A stretch of DNA of 56,627 bases. Source: Clostridium sp. GTDB lineage: Bacteria; Bacillota; Clostridia; Clostridiales; Clostridiaceae. How positions within the stretch are numbered: position 1 is the first letter of the stretch; every line of letters starts with the position of its first letter. The notes beneath the pieces were generated by a model. That model did no database searches and was not told where the DNA came from. It worked only from the letters and a program-made list of their open reading frames with translations. The DNA lies in assembly GCF_018372875.1 (NCBI RefSeq), contig NZ_JAHAIF010000015.1, positions 1-56,627 on the forward strand, given 5' to 3'. Below, one piece after another: positions 8,982 to 19,628 of the stretch. Both the position numbers and the translations under genes were made by a program.

Positions 8982-9021
8982 AAGAAAGAGGTTGGTACTT
9001 AAATTTACCAACCTCTTTCTT
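8982..9021 (-). terminator. Terminator of the HAD/glycerol-1-phosphate dehydrogenase operon
   Basis: Perfect 16-bp stem (8982-8997 with 9006-9021), overlapping the stop codon of the dehydrogenase gene; T-rich sequence follows on the minus strand. Confidence 0.85.
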
Positions 9022-10081
9022 ATTCAAAAATAGAATTTAAAATTTCATCTTTATATAATAGTTCTTTTGCCTCTTTTCTATATTCTTCTTCATGAATAAA
9101 TGTATGTCTATTAGGTTTTATGCTTGGTGCAATGTCAATGGCATTTTCAAAATCTTCTCTTTTAATTTTCAATGTTTTTACATAATCCCAAAATCCTGTA
9201 GTAGTTAATACTTCATTAACTCTTTTATATCTATGTTCTTGAACCTTACTCATGATATATGTAGCAATTCCAACCTGTACTCCATGAAGTTGTGGCTGAT
9301 CTAATATCTTATCTAAAGCATGAGAAATCAAATGTTCACTACCACTAGTTGGAGAACTATTACCAGCTATCTCATTGGCTATTCCACTCATAGCAAGGGA
9401 ATCTACTAACTCTTTTAAGAACAAGTCATCTTTTATAGATTTAAATGGAGTTCTAATAAAACTATTTACTGCCTTTTTAGCTATCATTAATGCAAAATCA
9501 TCTAATTCACCTACACCTTTATTAGCTTCATAAATCCAATCATATAAAGCTGTTATCTTAGAAATTAAATCTCCTATTCCTGAATAAATAAATTTTTCAG
9601 GTGCACTTTTTATCACATCTAAATCAACTACTATTCCATAAGCCAACCTTGCTGGTACTGAGGTTCTCTTACCATCTACAAGTAATGATGCACTAGAACT
9701 TGAAAACCCATCACTAGATGATGATGTTGGTATACTTATAAATGGTATTTTTCTTAGAAACCCAACATACTTTGCTACATCAATTACCTTTCCTCCTCCA
9801 ATACCTATAACTGCATCTATATTATTAGATATTGAAAAAGCTAGCCTTGTAATATCTTCAATATCGGTAGTATCTAGTTCTTCATAGTGTAAAAGTTCTA
9901 TATCTTCTTTCTCTAAGGACTCAAATACCTTATTTCCAAACAATTCAATAAGACCATTACCAAAAAATATACATACTCTATTAAATTTATTTTCACTTAA
10001 AAATTGACCTAAATATCCTAAAGTACCTCTTCCAACCTTTAAGAAAGCTGGTATAGAAATACTATGTGACTTTACTTTCAT
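9020..10081 (-). CDS. sn-glycerol-1-phosphate dehydrogenase-like protein (AraM/EgsA family)
   Basis: 353-residue metal-dependent NAD(P) dehydrogenase. The nucleotide-binding GGGKVIDVAKY is near residues 97-107, followed by PTSSSSDGFSSSSASL, which resembles the PTAPSMDGYTSSGAP segment of glycerol-1-phosphate dehydrogenases. Likely metal ligands are D in GIGDLISK, H in SEHLISHALD and H in QLHGVQVG. In this family the enzyme interconverts dihydroxyacetone phosphate and sn-glycerol 1-phosphate, the archaeal-type lipid backbone also used by some Firmicutes. It overlaps the upstream HAD phosphatase gene by ATGA, so the two are translationally coupled. Another iron-type alcohol dehydrogenase activity cannot be excluded. 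Confidence 0.75.
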   Translation of the reverse strand: MKVKSHSISIPAFLKVGRGTLGYLGQFLSENKFNRVCIFFGNGLIELFGNKVFESLEKEDIELLHYEELDTTDIEDITRLAFSISNNIDAVIGIGGGKVIDVAKYVGFLRKIPFISIPTSSSSDGFSSSSASLLVDGKRTSVPARLAYGIVVDLDVIKSAPEKFIYSGIGDLISKITALYDWIYEANKGVGELDDFALMIAKKAVNSFIRTPFKSIKDDLFLKELVDSLAMSGIANEIAGNSSPTSGSEHLISHALDKILDQPQLHGVQVGIATYIMSKVQEHRYKRVNEVLTTTGFWDYVKTLKIKREDFENAIDIAPSIKPNRHTFIHEEEYRKEAKELLYKDEILNSIFE

Positions 10082-10740
10082 TCTTCTATTACCCTCTTTT
10101 CAATTAAACTTTTTTCTATATCCCTATAATCACTTATAGGGATAAAATTCACACCTTCCTCTTGTAACATTCCTTGAAGTTTTCCCTTGGCAAAGCATAT
10201 ATCTGCTAACTTACATGGTGGAATATCTGGTGCACTATCTCCAGCATAATAAACATATGAATATTTATGTTTTAAATCTGCCACAACTTTTCCTTTATCT
10301 ATTCCATACACCTCAGAATAATATGGATTATTTTTATCTATATTTAAATGAATACCTCTATCCTTATATTCCCCTGGATTAGAATAAACTTTAATATTGG
10401 ACAGCCCTTTTTCCTTAAGTAATCTATCTATATAGTAATTAGTTCCTGCACTTAAAATAATAAAATCTCCACCAGCTTCTTTTACCTTTTGAATTACTTT
10501 ATCTGCATTTTTATCCCATTCAATTTTTAATATATCTTCTAATATTTCATCTTCATCTCTATTAATTGAACTATAAATCTTATGTAAAAAATCCTTATCT
10601 TTATATTCACTCCTACGCCATGCTTTGTATAACTCTTTTCCCTCTTCACCTAAGTATTCATCTATTATCATTTTATAAAAATCTTTATGTGTTAATGTTC
10701 CATCAAAATCTGATATAAAAGCAAACTTTTTATGTTCCAT
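10078..10740 (-). CDS. HAD-superfamily phosphatase, MtnX-like
   Basis: 220-residue cytosolic phosphatase. Motif I is DFDGTLT (near residues 11-17), motif II is ILSAGT, a lysine follows in the expected region (GIDKGKVV) and motif IV is GDSAPDIPP. The layout matches HAD subfamily IB enzymes such as MtnX (2-hydroxy-3-keto-5-methylthiopentenyl-1-phosphate phosphatase). No methionine-salvage genes are nearby, so the MtnX reaction is not supported by context. The 4-bp overlap with the downstream glycerol-1-phosphate dehydrogenase suggests a joint pathway, perhaps removal of phosphate from a glycerol-phosphate compound; this is inference. Start has AGGAGG upstream. Confidence 0.78.
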   Translation of the reverse strand: MEHKKFAFISDFDGTLTHKDFYKMIIDEYLGEEGKELYKAWRRSEYKDKDFLHKIYSSINRDEDEILEDILKIEWDKNADKVIQKVKEAGGDFIILSAGTNYYIDRLLKEKGLSNIKVYSNPGEYKDRGIHLNIDKNNPYYSEVYGIDKGKVVADLKHKYSYVYYAGDSAPDIPPCKLADICFAKGKLQGMLQEEGVNFIPISDYRDIEKSLIEKRVIEE

Positions 10741-10811
10741 AATTTACGACCTCCTAAGTTATTTATCTTAGTTTTCCTTAGTTATCTCTGTTTATACTAG
10801 CTATGCATTTC

Positions 10812-11255
10812 TTATTCAATCCAATGAGATGGTCTAACTATGGAGGTAGGAATCACTGTACTAATATCTCCTTTAGCTGAATTAATTTGAGCTTGTGTAA
10901 TAAATATACTCTCTCTTAGGTTAGCTCCTCTTAAATCTGCATCTCTTAAATCTGCTCCAATAAGGTCTGTTCCAATTAAACTCACACCTCTTAAATCTGA
11001 TGCAATAAGGAGGGCTCCACTTAAATCCTCTCCTACTAAATTAACCTTTTTAAGATCTGCTCCAATTAAATTTAGTCTTCCTGATATCATCTTTCTATTT
11101 CTTAATCTATTATTACTATTTTTATTTAACTTATTTCTAATACCCTTACTAGTATTTAATAATAGCTTATTTACCCTAAACCTATGTCCAACTAAATCAA
11201 TTTTAATGATAGAATCCTTATCTAACTTTGTAAGACTTTCTGTTTCATCTATCAT
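10812..11255 (-). CDS. Pentapeptide-repeat protein (C-terminal half of an interrupted gene)
   Basis: 147 residues. Residues about 56-115 are tandem pentapeptides of the A(D/N)Lxx type (GADLK, GEDLS, ASDLR, GTDLI, GADLR, DADLR, GANLR), expected to form a right-handed four-sided beta helix. The tail QINSAKGD and RPSHW is a conserved ending I associate with a family of Bacillus and Clostridium proteins that also carry an N-terminal cysteine cluster. The gene directly upstream encodes exactly such a cluster and is in the same reading frame, separated only by one TAA and eleven codons. AGAGGA ahead of this ATG could allow independent translation. Function unknown. Confidence 0.75.
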   Translation of the reverse strand: MIDETESLTKLDKDSIIKIDLVGHRFRVNKLLLNTSKGIRNKLNKNSNNRLRNRKMISGRLNLIGADLKKVNLVGEDLSGALLIASDLRGVSLIGTDLIGADLRDADLRGANLRESIFITQAQINSAKGDISTVIPTSIVRPSHWIE

Positions 11256-11288
11256 ATTACTTATTTCCTCTTTTATCTTATCATCTTT

Positions 11289-11660
11289 TTATAATCTATA
11301 AGCTTCTGCTAAATACCATAGCATCTCATGTAGTTGCCTCATTACTATGAATACATCATACATCTTATTTGAATACTCAGGACTTTCTCTCCAATAATGT
11401 CCTTTATATGTAACCTGAGCAACTTTTTGTCCTGCACCAAAACAATCATATGCAGTACATCCCTTTAGTCCTTTTTTTCTTAAATCCCTATGTACCTTAC
11501 ACTTAAAATCACTTTGTAAATTAATGCATGGCTTACCAGGCTCCTTATCCTCAGGAAATCCATCTACTTTTGAAAAATATAACGCTATGCAACAAAAACC
11601 AAAACACTTTTCACAATCTATTTTTAACTCTTTATATATATCTTTATTTATATATTTCAT
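11289..11660 (-). CDS. Cysteine-cluster protein (N-terminal half of an interrupted pentapeptide-repeat gene)
   Basis: 123 residues with eight cysteines: C16, C19, C23, C24 near the start, then PCINLQSDFKCKVH and KGCTAYDCFGAG. The pattern suggests metal binding, as in YkgJ-type clusters. It ends YLAEAYRL then TAA; continuing in frame gives KDDKIKEEISN and then the Met of the pentapeptide-repeat protein. From memory, homologues in Bacillus are single proteins of about 280 residues with both parts, and the two pieces here plus linker make 282. The gene is therefore either a one-codon nonsense pseudogene or a two-polypeptide version. Start has AGGAG at proper spacing. Confidence 0.75.
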   Translation of the reverse strand: MKYINKDIYKELKIDCEKCFGFCCIALYFSKVDGFPEDKEPGKPCINLQSDFKCKVHRDLRKKGLKGCTAYDCFGAGQKVAQVTYKGHYWRESPEYSNKMYDVFIVMRQLHEMLWYLAEAYRL

Positions 11661-11767
11661 CTAACTTCTCCTAACTAACTTTGCTTTACTAAATTATATC
11701 ATTTATTTCCACTTCTGTATATTAATTGAAATAAAAAGATATACTAACTGAACAAAACTAGAGGAAT

Positions 11768-11800
11768 AAAAAAAGACTAGTTATTTAATATAAATAACTA
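11768..11800 (-). terminator. Terminator of the XRE regulator gene
   Basis: Stem TAGTTATTTA/TAAATAACTA (11778-11787, 11791-11800) with a T run on the minus strand opposite 11768-11774. Confidence 0.75.
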
Positions 11801-11821
11801 ACCTTTTAACTTTTTATCTTA

Positions 11822-12646
11822 TTATAACTTAATATTTCTAACAAAAAATTCAACACAATTTATAAACCATTCACTTAAATTAGGATATTCTTTCTGTATT
11901 AGTATTTTTATATCTTCTATTTGAGTATCTAATGGTAATACATTTGCTCCTTGAACCTTATTTCCTATAGCCATATTCGCTCTTGCATAATCTCCTATTG
12001 CTATATCTGATGCTATAGCTGCTGCTCCAATTGAGTATTTTCCTATAGATATCGCTCCCAAAGAAAAAACTCCAATAGATATAGCTCCCATTGAAAAAGT
12101 TCCTATAGATATAACACCAATAGCTAAAAGCAATGCTATTGATATAGCTGCTAGACTAATTATACCTATGGACATACAACCAAAACTTAATACTCCTAAA
12201 GAAATAATACCTGCTGATACAATTCCATATGATATATTTCCTATAGCAACTATTCCTTTAGCTTTCTTAAATCCCTTACCTATATTAATATGAATAAGTG
12301 GTAAGCCAAGTAATGTCCTTTTGCTCCTATATTCATACTCTAATCTTCCTCCGTGAAGATTTATAATAATTTGAGTTGATTTAGTATCATTGTCTATTAT
12401 ATTAACCTTTGAATCCTTAGCATCTTTTTCTTGTAATATATCATACTCATCACTATCTTTAACTAAATTATCAATAGTAACATTATATATATCTGATAAT
12501 ATTATTAATTTCTTTAAATCTGGTACAGACTGTCCAGATTCCCACTTTGAAACTGATTGTCTTGATATGCCTAATCTCTCTGCTAATTCTTCCTGAGACA
12601 TTCCATTCTTACTTCTTAATAATTGTAGCTTCTCACCTAATTGCAT
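11822..12646 (-). CDS. XRE-family regulator with a C-terminal S-x-G pentad-repeat domain
   Basis: 274 residues. Residues 1-65 are a Cro/CI-type helix-turn-helix (MSQEELAERLGISRQSVSKW). A linker runs to about 130. Residues about 134-230 are a striking five-residue repeat of the form S/A-x-G-x-x (SYGIV SAGII SLGVL SFGCM and later SIGTF SMGAI SIGVF SLGAI), interrupted once by an extra residue. The last 35 residues (LSEWFINCVEFFVRN) are mixed. The repeat is hydrophobic and glycine-rich; a beta-solenoid or a membrane-associated sheet are both possible. Start at ATG 12646 is set by GGAGGTGAGAGGC directly upstream; the frame is open to 12733 without a ribosome site. Targets are unknown. Confidence 0.75.
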   Translation of the reverse strand: MQLGEKLQLLRSKNGMSQEELAERLGISRQSVSKWESGQSVPDLKKLIILSDIYNVTIDNLVKDSDEYDILQEKDAKDSKVNIIDNDTKSTQIIINLHGGRLEYEYRSKRTLLGLPLIHINIGKGFKKAKGIVAIGNISYGIVSAGIISLGVLSFGCMSIGIISLAAISIALLLAIGVISIGTFSMGAISIGVFSLGAISIGKYSIGAAAIASDIAIGDYARANMAIGNKVQGANVLPLDTQIEDIKILIQKEYPNLSEWFINCVEFFVRNIKL

Positions 12647-12752
12647 GCCTCTCACCTCCATGAAAAAGTATAGTAACTTTTCATATAAAACTCTACCAAC
12701 TATCCCTTTCTTTTTGTCAACTAGCAGTTGCAACTGTGTATTTTCAACAACT

Positions 12753-13196
12753 TTATTCTAAAATCATTTTTACGTGAGGTATATCAACTTCTTCATATAC
12801 ATCCGAAATCACCTTAAAACCAACCTTTTCATAAAGATCTTTGGCATATAGTTGAGCAGACAAAGTAATCTTATTCTCCTTTAATTCTTTTTGTATAAAT
12901 TCAATACCTCTCTTCATTAATTCAGAAGCAATGCCTTTTCTTCTATATTCATTTAATACTAATACTCTTCCTATAGCTGCAGTATCATATGTTATTCCAC
13001 TAGGAATTAATCTAGCATAAGCAACTATCTTCCCTTCATCTTCTAAAAATATATGAAATACCTTTTTATCAACATCATCAAAATCATTTTCTTGATAAAT
13101 TTTCTGTCCACATACAAAGACCTCATACCTTACTTTACAAATTTCATATAACTCATCTAGCGTTAAATCATAAAATCTTTTTATCTTCCAGTTCAT
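12753..13196 (-). CDS. GNAT N-acetyltransferase (ElaA-like)
   Basis: 147-residue acetyl-CoA-dependent acyltransferase. The N-terminal part (YEICKVRYEVFVCGQKIYQENDFDD) matches the start typical of ElaA-type GNATs, and the acetyl-CoA-binding motif A is GRVLVLNEYRRKGIASELM, at about residues 76-94. The C-terminal LYEKVGFKVISDVYEEVDIPHV follows the family pattern. Substrate unknown. It lies alone between the proA terminator and the XRE gene, with GGGGAG upstream of its ATG. Confidence 0.82.
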   Translation of the reverse strand: MNWKIKRFYDLTLDELYEICKVRYEVFVCGQKIYQENDFDDVDKKVFHIFLEDEGKIVAYARLIPSGITYDTAAIGRVLVLNEYRRKGIASELMKRGIEFIQKELKENKITLSAQLYAKDLYEKVGFKVISDVYEEVDIPHVKMILE

Positions 13197-13254
13197 TGTT
13201 AAATATTCTCCCCTAACTATCTATACATTTATATTTTTAAAAATATATAAATAT

Positions 13255-13278
13255 AAGAAGCCACCTTAGTAGCTCCTT
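13255..13278 (-). terminator. proBA terminator
   Basis: Ten-bp stem with two G-T pairs around a four-base loop (13255-13264 with 13269-13278), seven bases after the proA stop; the downstream tail is only moderately T-rich. Confidence 0.6.
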
Positions 13279-13284
13279 AAAAAT

Positions 13285-14529
13285 TTATCTTATTTGTCCA
13301 TTACCATAGATAATATACTTTGTGGTTGTTAATTCAGTTAACCCCATTGGCCCTCTAGCATGTAATTTTTGAGTACTTATTCCTATTTCAGCTCCAAAGC
13401 CAAATTCACTTCCATCAGTAAATCTTGTTGATGCATTAACATATACAGCAGCAGCATCTACTCTTTGTAAAAACCTTTGAGAATTATCATAGCTCTTAGT
13501 AACTATTGCTTCTGAATGTCCTGAACCATACTTATTTATGTGTGAAATAGCTTCATCTACATCTTTAACTATTTTAACTCCAATAATATAATCAAGATAT
13601 TCTCTTCCCCAATCTTCCTCAGTTGCTGCCTGAACATCTTCTATTATAGTTCTAACATTTTCATCACCTATTACTTTTACATTCTTTTCTCTTAATGCAT
13701 TAATAACCATAGGTATAAATTTATCAGCAACCTTTTCACTTACTAAAAGCTTTTCTTCTGCATTACAAACAGCTGGCCTACTTGTCTTTGCATTTATTAC
13801 TATATTTTTAGCCATTTCTAAATCTGCATCACAATCAACATAAACATGACAGTTTCCTGTACCAGTTTCAATAACTGGTACTGTAGCATTCTTTACTACA
13901 GCTTTTATAAGACCTGCTCCCCCTCTAGGTATAAGCACATCTATATATTCATTTAACCTCATCATTTCTGTTGCAACTTCTCTACTTGTATCTTCTACTA
14001 GTTGTAATGAATACTCTGGAAGTCCTGTTTCCTTTATTCCTTCCACTAAAGCTTTAACTATAGCCATATTAGAGTTTATAGCTTCACTTCCACCTCTTAG
14101 TATAACTGCATTACCAGTCTTTAAACATAAACCTGCTGCATCACAAGTGACGTTAGGTCTTGCTTCATATATTATACCTATTACACCCATAGGAACTCTT
14201 TGCTTACCTATTTGTAATCCATTTGGTCTCCTCCACATTGAAGTAACTTCTCCAACTGGATCTGCTAATGCTACTACTTCTCTTAATCCATCTGCCATAT
14301 CAGCTAATATTTTTTCATCTAGCTTTAGTCTATCTAACATCGCTTCAGTAGTGCCTTTTTCAATAGCCTTATCTAAATCTCTCTTATTTTCTGCTATTAT
14401 ATAATCCTTATTTTCTATAAGTTTTTCAGCCATCTTAAGTAAAGCTTCATTCTTTTTTGTTGTAGTTGCATTCATAAGTTCATATGACGCTTCTTTTGCT
14501 CTTTGTCCTTTTAAAATTAATTTACTCAT
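13285..14529 (-). CDS. proA: Gamma-glutamyl phosphate reductase
   Basis: 414-residue cytosolic NADPH enzyme, second step of proline synthesis: gamma-glutamyl phosphate to glutamate semialdehyde. It is an aldehyde-dehydrogenase-fold protein; the catalytic cysteine is in [12 protein letters not shown] (near residue 256), and [20 protein letters not shown] and HSEAIVT are family signatures. Length is normal. It starts 16 bp after proB, so proBA is an operon, possibly led by the AI-2E family permease gene upstream. Confidence 0.96.
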   Translation of the reverse strand: MSKLILKGQRAKEASYELMNATTTKKNEALLKMAEKLIENKDYIIAENKRDLDKAIEKGTTEAMLDRLKLDEKILADMADGLREVVALADPVGEVTSMWRRPNGLQIGKQRVPMGVIGIIYEARPNVTCDAAGLCLKTGNAVILRGGSEAINSNMAIVKALVEGIKETGLPEYSLQLVEDTSREVATEMMRLNEYIDVLIPRGGAGLIKAVVKNATVPVIETGTGNCHVYVDCDADLEMAKNIVINAKTSRPAVCNAEEKLLVSEKVADKFIPMVINALREKNVKVIGDENVRTIIEDVQAATEEDWGREYLDYIIGVKIVKDVDEAISHINKYGSGHSEAIVTKSYDNSQRFLQRVDAAAVYVNASTRFTDGSEFGFGAEIGISTQKLHARGPMGLTELTTTKYIIYGNGQIR

Positions 14530-14545
14530 TCTTTGCCCCCTTATA

Positions 14546-15355
14546 TTACCTCTTACCTAAAAATAAAGTACCAATATTTTCTCCTGCTAATATATCTAGT
14601 AATATATTTGGCTCACTTCCATTAGCTAATACCATATTAACTCCAGCCTCTGCAGAAACCTTAGCTGCCATTAATTTAGTAATCATTCCTCCAGTTCCTA
14701 AATTAGATCCTGCACCACCAGCACATTCTTCTAATTCAGGAGTAACCTCTTCTACTATTTCTAGCATCCTTGCATCTTCATTACTTCTTGGATCTGAATC
14801 GTAGAATCCATCTATATCTGATAGTATTACTAAAAGATCTGCTTTTACTAATCCTGATACTATTGCAGATAGGTTATCATTATCCCCAAACTTAACTATA
14901 TTTTCAATTTCATCTATAGAAACTGTATCATTTTCATTTACTATTGGAACTATTCCATTTTCTAATAACGTTTCAAATGTATTACATACATTTTCTCTTA
15001 TGTGATCATCCTCAACAACATCCCTAGTAAGTAAAACCTGTCCTACAACATGACTATACTCACCAAAGAATTTACTATATATATGCATCAATTCACATTG
15101 TCCTACAGCTGCTACTGCTTGTTTTTCTCTTATAGTCTTGGGCTTTTCTTTTAACTTTAACTTGCTTACTCCAACTCCAATTGCACCAGATGTAACAAGT
15201 ACAACTTCCTTACCTGAATTCATCATATCAGATAATATTCTTGTTAATCTTTCAATTCTTGTTAAATTAATATTTCCATTTTCATAAGTTAACGTAGAAG
15301 TTCCTACTTTAACTACTACTCTTTTCGCTTCTTTTAATTGTTTACGAAAGCCCAT
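14546..15355 (-). CDS. proB: Glutamate 5-kinase (short form, no PUA domain)
   Basis: 269-residue amino-acid kinase that phosphorylates glutamate, first step of proline synthesis. The kinase domain is complete: [10 protein letters not shown] at residues 14-23, [18 protein letters not shown] and [13 protein letters not shown]. The C-terminal PUA domain seen in E. coli ProB (367 residues) is absent, as in many clostridial and Bacillus short forms. Start has GGGGG at 8-base spacing. It sits between the AI-2E family permease and proA. Confidence 0.95.
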   Translation of the reverse strand: MGFRKQLKEAKRVVVKVGTSTLTYENGNINLTRIERLTRILSDMMNSGKEVVLVTSGAIGVGVSKLKLKEKPKTIREKQAVAAVGQCELMHIYSKFFGEYSHVVGQVLLTRDVVEDDHIRENVCNTFETLLENGIVPIVNENDTVSIDEIENIVKFGDNDNLSAIVSGLVKADLLVILSDIDGFYDSDPRSNEDARMLEIVEEVTPELEECAGGAGSNLGTGGMITKLMAAKVSAEAGVNMVLANGSEPNILLDILAGENIGTLFLGKR

Positions 15356-15396
15356 TTCTACATCCCCCTAATATTTTATTTATAACATTTATATTA

Positions 15397-16473
15397 CTAT
15401 ACCTTTTTTATCTTATCAATAAAAGGGATTTTTACATAATTACTTTCTATAAAGCATTTTATTATTAATTTTAATAAAGAATATATTGGTACTATGCAAA
15501 AGGCAACCAATGGTCCTCCTATTGCTGCTCCACCTACTACTAAAAATATATCAGTAATTGGATGTATATTCATTGTTTTTCCCATTATAAATGGAACAAC
15601 TACTCTTCCCTTTAATGTTTGAGCTATTATAAATAACAATGTTAATTTTATCAACATGTTAAAACCTATTATTGTTGCAACTATGTATGGAATTATCATA
15701 GAAATAAAAAATCCTACAAATGGAATAAATGCTAGTATGAATGTAGTAAATGCTAATAATAATGCACTAGGCATACCTATTATTATGTATCCCACAAAGA
15801 CCATAGTTGCTAAAGATAATGCTACTATAGCCTGACCTATTATATATGTAGATAGAATATCATCACATTTAGGTAATAACTTTTCAATAGTATCTTTATA
15901 TTTTCCCGGGCAATATTTTAAAATAACATTTTTAAAATTATGACCGTCTCTTAATAAAAAGAATGTAATTAATATAACTAATAACACATTAGAAAATAAC
16001 ATCATTCCTTTATCAAATATATCTTTAGCATTTGTAACTAATAATGAAATATAATTCATTATCTCTGTACATAATGAACTTATTGATGATTGTATACTAT
16101 CATTATTTATAACCTCATTAGTAAACTCAGCTATCTGATTTCTATCGATATAAGCTAGTATTAATGATTTAAGTTGTACTAACTGAATTACAAGGTATTC
16201 TCCAAAATATCTAATAACAGCAGCTAGTATAAATGCTGTTATTGATAGTGTTAATAAGGCTGACTTTGAAGTTTTCATTCCCTTTTTTATGAATATATCA
16301 TTCAATGGTTTTAGAATATAAAAAAGAAATACACCAAATATTATAGGTGCTACTATTACTAATAATATAACCTGTAAAAATTCATGTATTATACCAAATT
16401 TACCCAACATATATAATAAAAATATTGTTAAGTTAGCTATAATTAAATTGTTAATAACCTTCTTTTTATCCAT
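15397..16473 (-). CDS. AI-2E family (PerM/UPF0118) membrane transporter
   Basis: 358-residue integral membrane protein with about eight hydrophobic segments. The pattern of two or three N-terminal helices, a soluble insert (about residues 105-165, KSLILAYIDRNQIAEFTNEV) and a C-terminal block with FVGFFISMIIPYIVA and VVVPFIMGKTMNIHPI fits the AI-2E/PerM family. Members include autoinducer exporters and Na+/H+ antiporters, so substrate cannot be named. It starts behind AAAGGAG and ends 41 bp before proB; co-transcription with proBA is likely, and no terminator is visible between them. Confidence 0.85.
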   Translation of the reverse strand: MDKKKVINNLIIANLTIFLLYMLGKFGIIHEFLQVILLVIVAPIIFGVFLFYILKPLNDIFIKKGMKTSKSALLTLSITAFILAAVIRYFGEYLVIQLVQLKSLILAYIDRNQIAEFTNEVINNDSIQSSISSLCTEIMNYISLLVTNAKDIFDKGMMLFSNVLLVILITFFLLRDGHNFKNVILKYCPGKYKDTIEKLLPKCDDILSTYIIGQAIVALSLATMVFVGYIIIGMPSALLLAFTTFILAFIPFVGFFISMIIPYIVATIIGFNMLIKLTLLFIIAQTLKGRVVVPFIMGKTMNIHPITDIFLVVGGAAIGGPLVAFCIVPIYSLLKLIIKCFIESNYVKIPFIDKIKKV

Positions 16474-16640
16474 AATAAACTCTCCTTTATTAGAGTTAGT
16501 TTATCCATAAAATAATTAAAAATTCTATTTGTTAGATAGTTATATGAAAGTTTTTTCTTCATATACTTACAATTTTTATAGTAACCTTTTAAGATTTTTA
16601 CTTTTGTTAATATGATAGCTAAAGAATCAGGATAAATTTA

Positions 16641-16673
16641 AAAGGAGTTTAGATAATCATCTAAACTCCCTTT
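16641..16673 (-). terminator. Terminator downstream of the 6-phospho-beta-glucosidase gene
   Basis: Stem of about 14 bp (16641-16654 with 16659-16673, one bulge) with T-rich tail on the minus strand. It is unusually far, about 210 bp, after the stop codon. Confidence 0.75.
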
Positions 16674-16884
16674 AATATTAATAGAAATTTTAATACAGAA
16701 TAATACTGGGGATAGTATTATTTCATGAGTCTAAAGTTATCAAAGATTAATTAATATTGGCAAGTTTCATATTCTCTTTAAATAACTTTAGCTTGATGGC
16801 TTAATTTAGCTATCTCTACCACAATTTTAATATATATACTTTTTAATATAAACCATAAAATTTAAATACTGTACCCATACAGCA
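16674..16884. other. Structured noncoding stretch after the glucosidase gene
   Basis: No open frame on either strand. It holds several inverted repeats: TAATACT/AGTATTA (16701-16707, 16714-16720), a perfect 10-bp pair CTAAAGTTAT/ATAACTTTAG (16731-16740, 16782-16791), and CTGTA-CCCA-TACAG (16869-16882) directly after the stop codon. It could be a long 3' untranslated region, an RNA gene, or decayed sequence. Confidence 0.4.
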
Positions 16885-18449
<1,565 letters not shown>

Positions 18450-18450
<1 letters not shown>

Positions 18451-18652
18451 TAAAAAGGTGTAGCGGATATTTATTTCGCTTGTTCCGTCGCAAGCTCCAA
18501 GTCATATCAAAACAAATATCCACCCCACCCGTACTAAAGGTAAGGAAATTATAAAATCACTATCCCTTATTTTATATTTTTTAATATGAAAATGTAATAA
18601 TACATTTGATTTATAGCTAATTGAAATTTTATACTTTTCTAGACAGTAAAAA
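18450..18652. repeat. Dispersed structured repeat, copy 1
   Basis: About 203 bp, matched at about 94% by 33478-33682 in the same orientation. The left part can fold: GGTG/CACC and GGATATTT/AAATATCC form an outer helix, GCTTG/CAAGC an inner hairpin. The right part is AT-rich. It lies between the yitT terminator and the glucosidase leader. It could be a miniature mobile element or a small RNA gene. Confidence 0.8.
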
Positions 18653-18680
18653 AGCTCGCTATATCAGCAAGCTTTTTTTA
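18651..18680. terminator. Bidirectional terminator after yitT
   Basis: Stem AAAGCTcGCT/AGCaAGCTTT (18651-18660, 18666-18675) flanked by A and T runs on both sides; it directly adjoins the dispersed repeat. Confidence 0.8.
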
Positions 18681-19520
18681 TTCTACTAAATTCATAAATC
18701 CTTTTCCTAAAACTTCACTTGTAGCATTAACTGTTATAAATGCTTCAGGATCTTCTTTTTTTATAAATTGTTTTAATTGTATAAATTGCCTTCTACTTAA
18801 AATAGTTAATATAACAGTATTTTCTCTTCCCGTATATCCGCCTTTACCTTTAAATACAGTGCAACCTCTATCTACATCTTTATTAATGTACTCTACAACT
18901 TTTTCTTCCTCTTGAGTAAAAATAAGTACTTGTTTACAAGAATTAAAACCATCTATAAATTTATCTATTAGTGTTCCAATTAAGTAAACACTCAATAATC
19001 CAAATAACCCTAGCTCCATACCAAATGTATACATAGCAAGTAATATTACTATAGAATCAGATATAAGTTGTCCCATACCATATCCAATATGAAGATACTT
19101 ACTTAATAATTTAGCTATTATACTAGTTCCACCTGTAGAAGCATCCTGAGTAAACATTATCGCTGTTCCCATAGCTAATAATGCACTACCAAAAATAGTT
19201 GCAAGTATTAAGTTGTTTGTTAATGCAAATGATATTCCCGACTTTTCAGTTATAGAAAGTATTGTTGAAAGACCAAAGGCCGCATAAATACTCTTTATCC
19301 CAAACTCTCCACCAATAAATATAAATGCAACACCAAATAATATTATATTTGCAACAAACATAATAATTCCTGACTCTATTCCAGTTATATCATGTAATAC
19401 TAAAGCTAACCCTGATACTCCACCACATGCTATATTATTAGGAAAAAAGAAAAATATAAATGAAGCTACTACCAATAATACTCCAAATGTTATAATTGCA
19501 TACTCTTTTACCTTCTTCAT
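18678..19520 (-). CDS. YitT family membrane protein (DUF161 + DUF2179)
   Basis: 280 residues. Five or six transmembrane segments fill residues about 8-195, including the family segment NNIACGGVSGLALVLHDITG and MFTQDASTGGTSIIAKLLSK. The C-terminal 80 residues are a soluble DUF2179 domain (DVDRGCTVFKGKGGYTGREN), thought to bind a small ligand. Function is not established for the family; transport is suspected. GGGGG precedes the ATG. It is a single gene with its own terminator. Confidence 0.85.
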   Translation of the reverse strand: MKKVKEYAIITFGVLLVVASFIFFFFPNNIACGGVSGLALVLHDITGIESGIIMFVANIILFGVAFIFIGGEFGIKSIYAAFGLSTILSITEKSGISFALTNNLILATIFGSALLAMGTAIMFTQDASTGGTSIIAKLLSKYLHIGYGMGQLISDSIVILLAMYTFGMELGLFGLLSVYLIGTLIDKFIDGFNSCKQVLIFTQEEEKVVEYINKDVDRGCTVFKGKGGYTGRENTVILTILSRRQFIQLKQFIKKEDPEAFITVNATSEVLGKGFMNLVE

Positions 19521-19628
19521 CTTGTTCCCCCTATTATGTATTTATCTACAATATATATTAACACAATAGTCTTTATTTCATAGGCTTGAATAGATAATTT
19601 AATTTTTTTATATAAGAATTAAATATTT

